DNA of 64,000 nucleotides from Burkholderiaceae bacterium (GCA_947448415.1 CANFMT010000001.1:62001-126000); one strand, 5' to 3'; counted from the stretch's first letter, positions 42,911-51,910 are shown. Translations and numbers: made by a program. The notes: generated by a model not told the origin, from the letters alone.

Positions 42911-43230
42911 AAAGCCTCTTTATCTAATATTTAGATCAATAGTAACATTATTATTGACTGGGCAGATAATTGGTTTAATCTCAAACTCGTTTTCATCACT
43001 GAGTAGTAAGTAATTCGATTGCGCAACAAATTTTTAAACATTGCTACAAAAGAGAAAAAATAGCGCATCTTAAAATCAAAATCATTAAACACTTAGAAGC
43101 CGATTTATCTGGCGAATCAATAGATCATAGCTAATGCCATCATTTCGCAAAGCCGCAGCAACAAAATATGTTCGACTAAGAAATAATTGGCAATTAAATT
43201 TAAAATAAACACACTTTTTAAGGAATCCAA
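42911..43230. promoter_or_regulatory. oxyR-rubredoxin divergent intergenic region
   Basis: 320 bases without a gene. They hold a perfect inverted repeat ATCTAA-TAT-TTAGAT at 42922-42936, close to the oxyR start. At 43120-43134 there is ATAG-ATCATAG-CTAA, which agrees with nine of ten fixed positions of one OxyR half-site unit (ATAGNTNNNANCTAT). The second in-phase unit is not evident. AAGGAA lies just before the rubredoxin ATG. The rest is AT-rich with no clear structure. Confidence 0.45.
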
Positions 43231-43398
43231 ATGAAAACTTATCAATGCATCGTATGTGGCTATATTTATGATGAGGCAAAAGGAATCCCAGAAGATGGCA
43301 TTCCAGCTGGAACGCTCTGGGCTGATGTACCCGAAGACTGGGAATGTCCTGACTGCGGCGTCGCTAAAGCGGATTTTGAAATGGTTCAAATAAGTTAA
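43231..43398 (+). CDS. Rubredoxin
   Basis: 55-residue rubredoxin read directly from the sequence. It has two knuckles: C-I-V-C-G-Y-I-Y at residues 6-13 and C-P-D-C-G-V at 39-44, the four cysteines binding one iron. It carries electrons from the reductase encoded next to it to an unknown acceptor, possibly a peroxide- or O2-reducing enzyme or an alkane-type hydroxylase. AAGGAA stands eight bases before the ATG. Divergent from oxyR. Confidence 0.95.
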   Translation: MKTYQCIVCGYIYDEAKGIPEDGIPAGTLWADVPEDWECPDCGVAKADFEMVQIS

Positions 43399-43474
43399 GC
43401 GCTTAAGTGTCATTTAAACGCTTAATGCATTTTTTACTGCCACTTATTATTTGTTTTATTTAGGGAGCCCCGCT

Positions 43475-44644
43475 TTGGATCAAACTACACCACAATCCCA
43501 GTCACCTATCGTCATCATTGGCAGCGGATTGGCAGGTTATACCGTTATTCGCGAGATTCGCAAAACAGATAAAACAACCCCCATTACTCTCGTGACTCGC
43601 GAACCTGGTTATTTTTATTCCAAACCAATGCTTTCAACAGCCCTTGCCAGCAAAAAAGATGCAGCCCAACTGATATCCACTCAGGCAGATGGCATGGCCA
43701 GTCAATTGGAGATCACTGTCTTAGGTGAGACAGATGTCAGCTCAATTGATACGACATCACAACAACTACAAACAAGCCATGGCCCGATACCTTATGGAAA
43801 ACTTGTTTTGGCATTAGGCGCAGATCAAATTCATCTTCCCTTGCAAGGTGATGCTGCTAATGAGGTGCTAACCGTTAACGACCTAGAAGACTATGGCCGT
43901 TTCCGCCAGGCAATCCTAGGGAAAAAGAAAGTAGCCATCTTAGGTGCCGGTTTGATCGGCTGCGAATTTGCTAACGACTTATTGCTAGGGGGATATGAGG
44001 TAGATGTTATTGATTTAGCTCCGCAGGTATTGGGAAGACTATTACCAGAGATTGCGGCAACAGCGTTACAAAATAAACTTAGCGAAGCTGGAGTACATTG
44101 GCACTTTAGCACTACAGTTCAGACCGTTGATCGTAAGGGTGATCATTTGGAGATCAAACTTGCTAATGGTGACTCAATTCAAGCGGATGTTGTGTTATCT
44201 GCTGTTGGCCTAAAACCAAGACTTGATTTAGCCAAAGCCGCTGGAATTAAAACTGGGGTTGGCATTCAAGTAAATCGCGAACTAGAAACTAGCGCACCAA
44301 ATGTCTACGCAATTGGTGATTGCGCTGAAGTAGAAGGTTTAGTTTTGCCCTATGTGATGCCCATCATGCAAGCTGCACGTGCATTAGCATCCACCTTACT
44401 TGGCCAGCGTACAGCACTCACCTATCCAGCAATGCCTGTGATGGTTAAGACGCCGGCTTTTGCCACTATTGTTTCACCGCCAGCCAAAGGAGCCTTAGGC
44501 GAATGGAAAACCATCTCTATTGAGGGTGGCGTAGAAGCCCGCTTTGAATCGCCCGATGGTAAGCTTTTGGGATTTGTCTTAATGGGAGCCGCAACCGCCC
44601 AACGAGGTGCTCTCAGCAAGGAACTGCCCCCAGTTCTGCAGTAA
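43475..44644 (+). CDS. FAD-dependent rubredoxin reductase-like pyridine nucleotide oxidoreductase
   Basis: 389-residue flavoprotein with an N-terminal FAD motif G-S-G-L-A-G-Y, an NAD motif G-A-G-L-I-G-C-E near 165, and the second FAD segment Y-A-I-G-D-C-A-E near 290. This is the rubredoxin/NADH reductase layout. TTG 43475 with AGGGAG seven bases upstream is the likely start; TTT/TTA codons before it make an earlier start at 43451 less credible. It should reduce the rubredoxin encoded 76 bases upstream. Confidence 0.88.
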   Translation: MDQTTPQSQSPIVIIGSGLAGYTVIREIRKTDKTTPITLVTREPGYFYSKPMLSTALASKKDAAQLISTQADGMASQLEITVLGETDVSSIDTTSQQLQTSHGPIPYGKLVLALGADQIHLPLQGDAANEVLTVNDLEDYGRFRQAILGKKKVAILGAGLIGCEFANDLLLGGYEVDVIDLAPQVLGRLLPEIAATALQNKLSEAGVHWHFSTTVQTVDRKGDHLEIKLANGDSIQADVVLSAVGLKPRLDLAKAAGIKTGVGIQVNRELETSAPNVYAIGDCAEVEGLVLPYVMPIMQAARALASTLLGQRTALTYPAMPVMVKTPAFATIVSPPAKGALGEWKTISIEGGVEARFESPDGKLLGFVLMGAATAQRGALSKELPPVLQ

Positions 44645-44663
44645 TTCGCCTCAATTAGATAGC

Positions 44664-44689
44664 AAAAGGCCCGCAATTGCGGGCCTTTT
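44664..44689. terminator. Bidirectional intrinsic terminator
   Basis: AAAAGGCCCGC, loop AATT and GCGGGCCTTTT form an 11-bp stem with flanking A and T tracts between convergent genes. Confidence 0.93.
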
Positions 44690-44711
44690 GTTTAACACTG
44701 TACAGTTGTGA

Positions 44712-45305
44712 TTAAGAAACGATCACGAACCAAGTGGTGTTGTGAGATTGAGCAACCATCAAGAACAACATTGGTACAGAGAGCAATGTATTCAAGCGTG
44801 AAGTCAACATAGCAACGCGAGCAGATTTAGCTTTTACATCGGCTTCAACAGTAACGATACCAAGTGCACGTTTTTGATTTGGCCAAATGATGAACCAAAC
44901 GTTGAAAGCCATTACTAACGCAATCCACATACCTAAACCAATTGCGCGAAATGGTGCTTGTAATGTGAAAGCTTGGTGCAAGTAGCCATTCAATGCAGCA
45001 ACGATTATCCCAGTCAATACTGTAAAGAGTGCTGCGTAACGGAACCAAAACAATGCAGCAGGAGCAATCACTTTACCAATCGCTGGCTTTTGTTCGTCAG
45101 GGATTTTTGGCATTGAAGGAATTTGCACAAAATTGAAGTACCAAAGCAAACCAATCCACATTACGCCAAACATCACATGTAACCAACGGAATACGAATGG
45201 CAATTCAGCAGAGCCAAAGTTTCCACCAAGGGCCAAGATGATGAGAACGAGAAGTACAAAGCCAGCTAAAACAGTACGTCCCAATGAGGTCAAGATTGAT
45301 GCCAT
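44712..45305 (-). CDS. PuuD-like urate hydroxylase membrane-domain protein
   Basis: 197-residue membrane protein with about five helices. The segment R-W-L-H-V-M-F-G-V-M-W-I-G and the later W-P-N-Q-K resemble the membrane half of PuuD (PF06181). The cytochrome c domain found in full-length PuuD is absent. Whether it oxidises urate cannot be said; related short versions are annotated only by similarity. Single gene facing the rubredoxin reductase, separated by a bidirectional terminator. Confidence 0.7.
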   Translation of the reverse strand: MASILTSLGRTVLAGFVLLVLIILALGGNFGSAELPFVFRWLHVMFGVMWIGLLWYFNFVQIPSMPKIPDEQKPAIGKVIAPAALFWFRYAALFTVLTGIIVAALNGYLHQAFTLQAPFRAIGLGMWIALVMAFNVWFIIWPNQKRALGIVTVEADVKAKSARVAMLTSRLNTLLSVPMLFLMVAQSHNTTWFVIVS

Positions 45306-45464
45306 AAAAGGATCTCCATTAAGTAATAATGGGTCTAACTATAAACGATTCTGCTAATTTTGTTTAAGTCAGCCAAATTTTAGAAATCTTAGTTAAATTA
45401 AAGCCTTGGCTCATCTTCAGGCTCAAAACTGCACCCGCCCAATTGTTAAAGGCCCCTAACAACA

Positions 45465-45492
45465 AAACAGCCAAGAAGAGACTTGGCTGTTT
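45465..45492 (-). terminator. Intrinsic terminator after the hydroxybutyrate dehydrogenase gene
   Basis: AAACAGCCAAG, six-base loop and CTTGGCTGTTT form an 11-bp stem, with A bases on the left that read as U on the minus strand. It lies just beyond the stop of the gene at 45519. Confidence 0.8.
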
Positions 45493-45518
45493 GAGGGCAC
45501 AAAAAGAAAAGCAAAAAC

Positions 45519-46295
45519 TTACTGAGCGGTCCAGCCGCCATCCATATTCCAAGCTACTCCGCGCACTTCAGATGCATCTGGGCCACAGAGAAATAATGCC
45601 AAGGCAGCCAATTGCTCAGGAGTGACGAACTGTCCAGATGGCTGCTTTTCAGAAACCAAAGCGGTTTTTGCAGCCTCATTAGAAATGCCCTCGCGTTCTG
45701 CGCGAGCATCCACCTGTTTTTGAACCAATGGAGTTAGGACCCATCCTGGACAAATCGCATTACAAGTAATACCAGTGTGAGCATTTTCTAGAGCAGTCAC
45801 CTTAGTTAAACCAATAATTCCATGCTTGGCAGCAACATATGCTGCTTTTTGTGTAGAGGCAACTAGGCCATGCACGGATGCAATATTAATAATGCGGCCC
45901 CAGTTCCTTTTTTTCATGCCTGGTAATGCATGGTGTGTCGTATGAAATGCTGAGCTCAAATTAATTGCAATAATCGCATCCCATTTATCTGCTGGGAAGT
46001 CTTCGATATTGGCGGTGTACTGAATACCAGCATTGTTGACCAAAATATCAAGAGAGCCAAAACGCTTTTCAGTTTGCTGAATCAAGTCTTCAATTTCAGC
46101 AGGCTTGCTCATATCAGCGCCGTGGTAATCCACTTCGACACCACACGCTTTAATTTTGGCAATCGCCTCATCTTTTTCGCCAAAACCATTAACCATGATG
46201 TTGACGCCCTGCTTTGCTAATGCAACAGCCATTCCCAAGCCAATACCACTAGTAGAGCCGGTTACCAAGGCTGTTTTACCTTTTAAAGAAGACAT
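45519..46295 (-). CDS. 3-hydroxybutyrate dehydrogenase
   Basis: 258-residue short-chain dehydrogenase. NAD-binding T-G-S-T-S-G-I-G at residues 12-19, N-N-A-G-I near 90, the catalytic Ser in N-I-A-S-V-H-G and the Y-x-x-x-K pair in Y-V-A-A-K-H-G. The C-terminal P-G-W-V-L-T-P-L-V region is typical of bacterial HBDH. It converts acetoacetate and 3-hydroxybutyrate, linking polyhydroxybutyrate breakdown to acetyl-CoA. A phasin-like gene sits at 22.9 kb. Single gene with terminator. Confidence 0.9.
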   Translation of the reverse strand: MSSLKGKTALVTGSTSGIGLGMAVALAKQGVNIMVNGFGEKDEAIAKIKACGVEVDYHGADMSKPAEIEDLIQQTEKRFGSLDILVNNAGIQYTANIEDFPADKWDAIIAINLSSAFHTTHHALPGMKKRNWGRIINIASVHGLVASTQKAAYVAAKHGIIGLTKVTALENAHTGITCNAICPGWVLTPLVQKQVDARAEREGISNEAAKTALVSEKQPSGQFVTPEQLAALALFLCGPDASEVRGVAWNMDGGWTAQ

Positions 46296-46347
46296 ATCAA
46301 TACTCTCAGAAATGAAGGAATAAAAACATAGGATACAACGAGCAAAC

Positions 46348-46851
46348 CTAGATCAAATGCAACCAATGCCCTAGTTGGTGCCAAAAGCTTTCTGGAACCA
46401 AGGTGAGGAGCCAAGTCAGCGTTAAATAACGAAACAATTTACCAAAGAACATATAAACCAGACAGGGCTTCCAAGGCAACCTTAACCATCCGGCCGCGAA
46501 ACAAAGAGGATCACCTAAACCAGGGAGCCACGATAAAAGCAATAGCTTTGGCCCCCAACTCTCAAGCCAACGTTTAAGACGGCCATCTTGTGGCCTATCT
46601 AATGACTTTAGGCTGTTATGTGCAATCAAGCCAAGCCACCAATCAAGCATTCCGCCCAGAGTATTTCCAATCGTTGCAAGCGCGATTGCCGCCCAAAACA
46701 AATGGGGATTAAGAGTGATGTATCCAAATAGAATTGGTTCAGAGCCTGACGGGATTAGTGTTGCAGAAATAAATGCACTGATAAAAACTGCCGGCAAGCC
46801 AACTGATGGCATTCCAAACCATCCAAAAAAATGCTCAAACATATGTTCCAT
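46348..46851 (-). CDS. YqaA-type small SNARE-associated/DedA-like membrane protein
   Basis: 167-residue membrane protein starting at M-E-H-M-F (46851). It has the YqaA features F-I-S-A-T-L-I-P-S-G-S-E-P near the N terminus, then L-G-G-M-L-D-W-W-L-G and S-W-L-P-G-L-G-D-P, with about four membrane helices. Function unproven; DedA relatives affect membrane lipid transport. Single gene, divergent from the acyl-CoA dehydrogenase gene. Confidence 0.82.
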   Translation of the reverse strand: MEHMFEHFFGWFGMPSVGLPAVFISAFISATLIPSGSEPILFGYITLNPHLFWAAIALATIGNTLGGMLDWWLGLIAHNSLKSLDRPQDGRLKRWLESWGPKLLLLSWLPGLGDPLCFAAGWLRLPWKPCLVYMFFGKLFRYLTLTWLLTLVPESFWHQLGHWLHLI

Positions 46852-46961
46852 TAGATAGCCCCCTCTAATCTGTTGGTACAGGAGCAAAATTTTTGCGCCG
46901 TGCGGTGCGCGTATTTAGTAATGGCCAGTTGTTCATTCGGTCTCATAAGGCCTATTTTGCC

Positions 46962-46995
46962 TTGTTTTAAACAATCTCCAAGATTTTCAAATCTT
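46962..46995. promoter_or_regulatory. Two tandem palindromes upstream of the acyl-CoA dehydrogenase gene
   Basis: TTGTTT-T-AAACAA at 46962-46974 and AAGATTT-TC-AAATCTT at 46980-46995 are perfect palindromes with centres about 20 bases apart, 58 bases or more from the start at 47054. They are good candidate operators for an uncharacterised regulator. Confidence 0.45.
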
Positions 46996-47053
46996 GCTTA
47001 AACTAATGCATAAATCAGCAAAAAAACCATAAAACCCATCAAATGAGACTCTT

Positions 47054-48223
47054 ATGAATCACCCCATCCCAAAGCCTGATCAATACCAAGAAATGCGCGA
47101 GGCTTTGCGCGATCTCTGCGGAAGCTTTGACTCGGCTTATTGGCAAAAAATTGACCATGAACGCGACTACCCTGAAGCCTTTGTGGATGCGATGACTAAA
47201 GCTGGTTGGTTGGCCGCCTTAATTCCTGAAGAGTATGGTGGCTCAGGTCTAGGTCTTGCAGAGGCATCCGTGATCATGGAGGAGATTAATTTTTCAGGGG
47301 GAAACTCGGGTTCATGTCACGGCCAGATGTACAACATGGGCACGTTATTACGACATGGCTCTGAAGCACAAAAAAGAATGTACCTCCCCAAAATTGCTTC
47401 CGGTGAATTACGCCTTCAAAGTATGGCAGTAACAGAACCGACAACTGGCACTGACACTACTAAACTCAAAACGACCGCCATTAAAAAGGGGGATAAGTAT
47501 GTAGTGAATGGTCAAAAAGTTTGGATCTCGCGTATTCAACACTCAGACCTGATGATTTTGTTGGCGCGCACCACCCCTATTAGTGAAGTGCAGCGTAAAT
47601 CAGAAGGTATGTCGATTTTTATCGTTAACCTTGCTGATGCAATCGGTAAAGGCATGGAAGTAAGGCCGATTGCGAATATGGTGAATCATGAAACCAACGA
47701 AGTATTTTTTGATAACTTAGAAATTCCTGCAGAAAATTTAATTGGCACTGAAGGTCAAGGCTTTAAATATATTCTTGACGGACTCAATGCTGAGCGCGTC
47801 TTGATTGCTGCGGAATGCATTGGCGATGCCTACTGGTTTATTGATCGCGCAAGACGTTACGCCAATGACCGCGTAGTCTTTGATCGCCCCATTGGCAAAA
47901 ATCAGGGGATTCAATTTCCGATTGCCGATAGCTATATAGAAACAGAGGCAGCAAACCTCATGCGCTTTAAAGCCTGTGAGTTATTTGATGCCCATCAGCC
48001 TTGTGGGCCAGAGGCTAATATGGCTAAGTATCTTGCTGCTAAAGCCTCATGGGAAGCTGCCAATGTTTGCTTACAAACTCATGGTGGCTTTGGATTTGCA
48101 AATGAATATGATGTTGAACGTAAATTCAGAGAGACTCGCCTCTATCAAGTGGCTCCTATTTCAACAAACTTAATCTACTCGTACATTGCCGAACACGTTC
48201 TCGGCCTTCCAAGATCTTTCTAA
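47054..48223 (+). CDS. Acyl-CoA dehydrogenase
   Basis: 389-residue FAD enzyme with the three-domain acyl-CoA dehydrogenase layout: helical N terminus, M-A-V-T-E-P-T-T-G-T-D in the beta domain, and the C-terminal helices with Q-T-H-G-G-F-G-F-A. In the region that is Y-E-G-T in many family members, and holds their catalytic glutamate, it reads Q-V-A-P-I-S-T-N. The catalytic base may therefore lie elsewhere, or the reaction may differ. The CoA-transferase gene begins 12 bases downstream, implying a joint degradation step. Confidence 0.88.
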   Translation: MNHPIPKPDQYQEMREALRDLCGSFDSAYWQKIDHERDYPEAFVDAMTKAGWLAALIPEEYGGSGLGLAEASVIMEEINFSGGNSGSCHGQMYNMGTLLRHGSEAQKRMYLPKIASGELRLQSMAVTEPTTGTDTTKLKTTAIKKGDKYVVNGQKVWISRIQHSDLMILLARTTPISEVQRKSEGMSIFIVNLADAIGKGMEVRPIANMVNHETNEVFFDNLEIPAENLIGTEGQGFKYILDGLNAERVLIAAECIGDAYWFIDRARRYANDRVVFDRPIGKNQGIQFPIADSYIETEAANLMRFKACELFDAHQPCGPEANMAKYLAAKASWEAANVCLQTHGGFGFANEYDVERKFRETRLYQVAPISTNLIYSYIAEHVLGLPRSF

Positions 48224-48235
48224 TAGGACCTCAAT

Positions 48236-49420
48236 ATGGCTATTCGTCCTTTAGATGGAATTACAGTTGTCTCTTTAGAGCATGCAATTGCTGCGCCTTT
48301 TTGCACACGTCAGTTAGCAGATTTGGGAGCTCGGGTAATTAAAGTTGAGCGTCCTGGTGGCGGCGACTTTGCCAGAGGTTATGACACTCAAGTTGAGGGG
48401 CTCTCATCCCATTTTGTTTGGGTTAATCGCTCCAAAGAAAGCTTAACACTCGACCTCAAGCAACCATCTGCCATTGCAGCACTTAAAGCCCTGCTAAAAA
48501 CAGCTGATGTCTTAGTCCAAAATTTAGCGCCAGGTGCTGCTGCCCGGATGGGTCTCACTGCAGAAGCTTTGCAAAAGGAAAATCCTGGACTCATTCTCTG
48601 CGATATATCTGGCTATGGCAATAACGGACCTTATCGCGATAAGAAAGCCTACGATCTCCTCATCCAAAGTGAGGCAGGTTTCCTGTCAGTTACCGGAACC
48701 CCTGAATCACCTAGCAAAGCCGGTAACTCAATTGCTGATATTGCTGCGGGCATGTACGCCTATACCAATATCTTGGCCGCCCTATTGCAAAGAGGAAAAA
48801 CTGGTAAAGGCTCAGTCATTGACATCTCCATGCTCGAATCTCTTGGTGAATGGATGAGCTTTCCAATGTATTACGCCTATAAGGGTGCAGAGCCCCCACC
48901 AAGAAATGGTGCATCACATGCAACCATCTACCCATACGGTCCATTTAAAGCTGGTGATGGCAAGACTATCATGCTGGGACTTCAAAATGAACGTGAGTGG
49001 GCTCAATTTTGCGAAACAGTATTAGAGAATCCAACACTAGTGCAAGATGAACGCTTTGATCGCAACTTTAAGCGCAATGAGAAGCGAGCTGAACTATTAC
49101 AAATTATTGATGCCTGCTTTAGTAAGCTTACTTCTGAGCAATTAATCGCAAGATTAGAGAAGGCGCAAATTGCCAATGCCCATCTCAATGATATGGAAGG
49201 CCTCTGGAAGCATGAGCAGCTTAAAGCGCGCAATCGTTGGGCTGAGGTAGATACGCCCAATGGTGCCATTACTGCATTGCTGCCGCCAGGCCTAAATGAT
49301 AGTTATGACTATCGCATGGATCCGATCCCTGCCGTTGGAGAACATACTGACTCCATCCTGAAAGAACTCGGAATAACGGAGTCTGAAATTACCAATATGC
49401 GGTCAAGCGGAGCAATTTAA
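48236..49420 (+). CDS. CaiB/BaiF family (class III) CoA-transferase
   Basis: 394-residue family III CoA-transferase. N-terminal motifs are P-L-D-G-I-T-V and A-P-F-C-T-R-Q-L-A-D-L-G-A-x-V-I-K-V-E-x-P-G-G-G-D, and the catalytic-Asp region is K-A-Y-D-L-L-I-Q-S-E-A. It moves CoA between carboxylates, probably activating the substrate of the acyl-CoA dehydrogenase encoded just upstream, or an intermediate of the same route. Its stop overlaps the stop of the cardiolipin synthase gene on the other strand. Confidence 0.9.
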   Translation: MAIRPLDGITVVSLEHAIAAPFCTRQLADLGARVIKVERPGGGDFARGYDTQVEGLSSHFVWVNRSKESLTLDLKQPSAIAALKALLKTADVLVQNLAPGAAARMGLTAEALQKENPGLILCDISGYGNNGPYRDKKAYDLLIQSEAGFLSVTGTPESPSKAGNSIADIAAGMYAYTNILAALLQRGKTGKGSVIDISMLESLGEWMSFPMYYAYKGAEPPPRNGASHATIYPYGPFKAGDGKTIMLGLQNEREWAQFCETVLENPTLVQDERFDRNFKRNEKRAELLQIIDACFSKLTSEQLIARLEKAQIANAHLNDMEGLWKHEQLKARNRWAEVDTPNGAITALLPPGLNDSYDYRMDPIPAVGEHTDSILKELGITESEITNMRSSGAI

Positions 49421-50895
49421 AGTAGTGGTGAAGTGAGGTGTGCTGCGTTCTCAAGATAACGATGCCATGCTGGTCGTTTAGTCCAAGCCTTAGGATCCAC
49501 ATAATCGGATTGCGTCAAATAAGATTCAATTAGCTTTTCTAGCTTGGCGCAGAAATCGTTATCGTAAACAATCAAGCTAATTTCAAAATTGAGTCGCAGG
49601 CTACGTTGATCAAAATTGACCGACCCAAAGATTGCAATCCGTTTATCAATTAACAAACTCTTAGTATGTAAGAGACCGCCCTTAAACTCAGCAATCTTTA
49701 CCCCAGAGGTCATTAAGTCCTGATAGAAGCTTTTGCTACTCCATGCCACCAAAGTCGAGTCATTGAGTTTGGGCACAATCAAAGTTACATTGACACCACG
49801 TCTCGCAGAAGCCATTAGGGCTTGTAGCAAGCCATCATCAGGACCAAAGTAAGGGGTTGTAATGGTGAGCTCCTCACGCGCATCAATAATGGCTGAGAGC
49901 ATCACTTGATACAAAATGTCATCACGGTAAACCGGTCCCGAAGAAAACTCTTGTGCAATAACACCACCATCTCTTGGTGCAGGTGGAGGGGGTCGATCAT
50001 TAAAGTGAGTGACTTTGGGATTGTCAACACTCCAGTCAAATGCAAAAGTTAATTCAAATTGCGCTGCTACAGGGCCTTCAATACGAACCATGGCATCAAC
50101 CCATTCGCCGACGCCAGAATCTTGCTTAAAGGTCCGAGGGTCAACCAAGTTCATGCTGCCAGTCCACACTACAGAGCCATCCACTATAAATATTTTTCGA
50201 TGCAAGCGCAGGTCTGCACGGCGAAATTGAAAGCGGCCAATCTGAATCGGCAATGCTTCTGTGACTTCTATACCCGCACTGCGGAAGCGAGCAGGCCATG
50301 ATGACTTGAACCAATCCTTGCTACCAAGAGAATCCAATAAAACCCGACAAGCAACACCACGCTTTGCAGCAGCTATAACGGCTTCACCGACGCGGTCAGC
50401 ATCGCCACCTAAGGCCCAGATATAGAACTCCATATTCAGAGTCTTTTGAGCTTGATTGATCTCATCAATGAATAACTGAAGAATATCTAGTGACTTTGTA
50501 TAAAGCTCCACTTTGTTTCCATCTACAACTGGAGTGCCATTCTTTGATTCGGCCAAACTACTTAAAGCCCTGGCTTCAATAGGCAATTTCTCTCTATCGC
50601 CCGAAAATTCTTGGCACAGCTGTCGAGTAATTTGCGCATACTCTAGATTCATGCGTTTAATTTTTCGAGTCAGACTTCTTCCCACAGGACGCTCACCTAT
50701 GAGTACATACAAACTAATTCCTAATAGTGGAAAAGTCATCACGATAAAAATCCAAGCGAACGCAACTCCAACAGGCCTTCTTACAGAAATGATGACACCA
50801 ATAAAATACGTTACCAATAAGAAGTGGATTAATAAAATCAATCTCAAATTGAATGCAGATTGTGTATTAATAAAAAAGCCTAATAAATCATTCAT
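49417..50895 (-). CDS. cls: Cardiolipin synthase (phospholipase D superfamily)
   Basis: 492-residue membrane enzyme of ClsA size. Two N-terminal helices precede the first HKD motif (H-R-K-I-F-I-V-D then G-S-M-N) and the second (H-T-K-S-L-L-I-D then G-S-V-N). It makes cardiolipin from two phosphatidylglycerols at the inner membrane. Its start overlaps the stop of the nuclease-like gene (ATGA), the last step of a tightly coupled three-gene operon. Confidence 0.93.
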   Translation of the reverse strand: MNDLLGFFINTQSAFNLRLILLIHFLLVTYFIGVIISVRRPVGVAFAWIFIVMTFPLLGISLYVLIGERPVGRSLTRKIKRMNLEYAQITRQLCQEFSGDREKLPIEARALSSLAESKNGTPVVDGNKVELYTKSLDILQLFIDEINQAQKTLNMEFYIWALGGDADRVGEAVIAAAKRGVACRVLLDSLGSKDWFKSSWPARFRSAGIEVTEALPIQIGRFQFRRADLRLHRKIFIVDGSVVWTGSMNLVDPRTFKQDSGVGEWVDAMVRIEGPVAAQFELTFAFDWSVDNPKVTHFNDRPPPPAPRDGGVIAQEFSSGPVYRDDILYQVMLSAIIDAREELTITTPYFGPDDGLLQALMASARRGVNVTLIVPKLNDSTLVAWSSKSFYQDLMTSGVKIAEFKGGLLHTKSLLIDKRIAIFGSVNFDQRSLRLNFEISLIVYDNDFCAKLEKLIESYLTQSDYVDPKAWTKRPAWHRYLENAAHLTSPLL

Positions 50896-51644
50896 TCAAG
50901 TTCCAATTCAGCAGTAATGCCTAGATGATCCGATAGTTTTAACCATTCATGCAAAATTTGTGCAGAATGAATTTGTAATCCGCGCACATAAATCCTATCC
51001 ATAGGAAGTAGTGGCTTGATGCTTGGGAAGGTCTTAGCTGGCGCTCCAGTAAGCACTTCAAATACCTCGTTAAATCCAGCAAGCTTCATAGGCGCACTCA
51101 CCCTGTTGCGCCAATCATTAAAGTCACCTGCCACAATAGTAGGCCCATCCTGAGTCAAATTCTGAATATGCCTAATGATTGACTCAAGCTGTCGCTCACG
51201 ACCGCGCTCAAATAGAGCCAAATGCACACAAAAACAATGAATTGGTTTATCTAGACCCTCAAGCCGAGTAATGCTATGTAATAAACCGCGACTCTCAAAG
51301 CGATATGCAGAAATGTCGTAGTTGTTACCCTTCTGCAAGGGTTGCTTAGAAAGAATGGCATTGCCATGATGACCATCCGGATACTCAACATTTTTTCCGT
51401 AGTGCCAGTCATGCCAAAAATCTTCGGATAAAAAATGAGTCAACTCTGTCAGCGGCCATTGACCAAAGCGCCTTACTCTTCCGCGGTGCTCTTGCTGCAA
51501 CTCTTGTAAAAAGAGTAAATCAGGATGATGGCTTCGCATGCGCTGCCGTAATTGATAAATAGTCGAATGTCGATGTAAAGGAGATAGGCCCTTGTGAACA
51601 TTCATGCTCATTACAGTAAAGCGCACACCTTTAGTTGGCGTCAT
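50892..51644 (-). CDS. Endonuclease/exonuclease/phosphatase-family protein
   Basis: 250-residue EEP-fold protein. Motifs: M-N-V-H-K-G near the N terminus, L-F-L-Q-E-L (metal-binding Glu), G-D-F-N-D-W near 165 and the terminal S-D-H-L-G. This family contains DNases, sphingomyelinases and phosphatases. The tight link to cardiolipin synthase makes a phospholipid or phosphate-ester substrate plausible, though unproven. It overlaps the BFD-like gene (TAATG) and cls (ATGA). Confidence 0.87.
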   Translation of the reverse strand: MTPTKGVRFTVMSMNVHKGLSPLHRHSTIYQLRQRMRSHHPDLLFLQELQQEHRGRVRRFGQWPLTELTHFLSEDFWHDWHYGKNVEYPDGHHGNAILSKQPLQKGNNYDISAYRFESRGLLHSITRLEGLDKPIHCFCVHLALFERGRERQLESIIRHIQNLTQDGPTIVAGDFNDWRNRVSAPMKLAGFNEVFEVLTGAPAKTFPSIKPLLPMDRIYVRGLQIHSAQILHEWLKLSDHLGITAELELE

Positions 51645-51844
51645 TAAAACTGCCCTGCTGCACGCTGGCGCCTAACGCGGGCCAAATAAATTTCACCCTC
51701 AACTAACTCCTGGCATTGCATACATTTATTGCAAATAGACGCCTGCTCCCTCAACTCGTCAATAGAGTCAACCGGATGGGCATCTAAATACTCGCGTAAA
51801 TCCACGTCGAGAACCTCATTACAGAGGCAAACTACTTCAGTCAT
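51644..51844 (-). CDS. BFD-like [2Fe-2S] binding protein
   Basis: 66-residue protein with C-L-C at residues 6-8 and C-N-K-C-M-Q-C at 38-44, the spacing of BFD/bacterioferritin-associated ferredoxin-like domains binding one [2Fe-2S] cluster. It could pass electrons or sense iron. Unusually, it heads an operon with an EEP hydrolase and cardiolipin synthase rather than bacterioferritin. Divergent from tupB. Confidence 0.82.
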   Translation of the reverse strand: MTEVVCLCNEVLDVDLREYLDAHPVDSIDELREQASICNKCMQCQELVEGEIYLARVRRQRAAGQF

Positions 51845-51910
51845 ATATTAAAAATAAGGAAATCTGTTGCATTACAGCCATTTTGCCACTGCCTTGATAG
51901 AATCAAGCGC

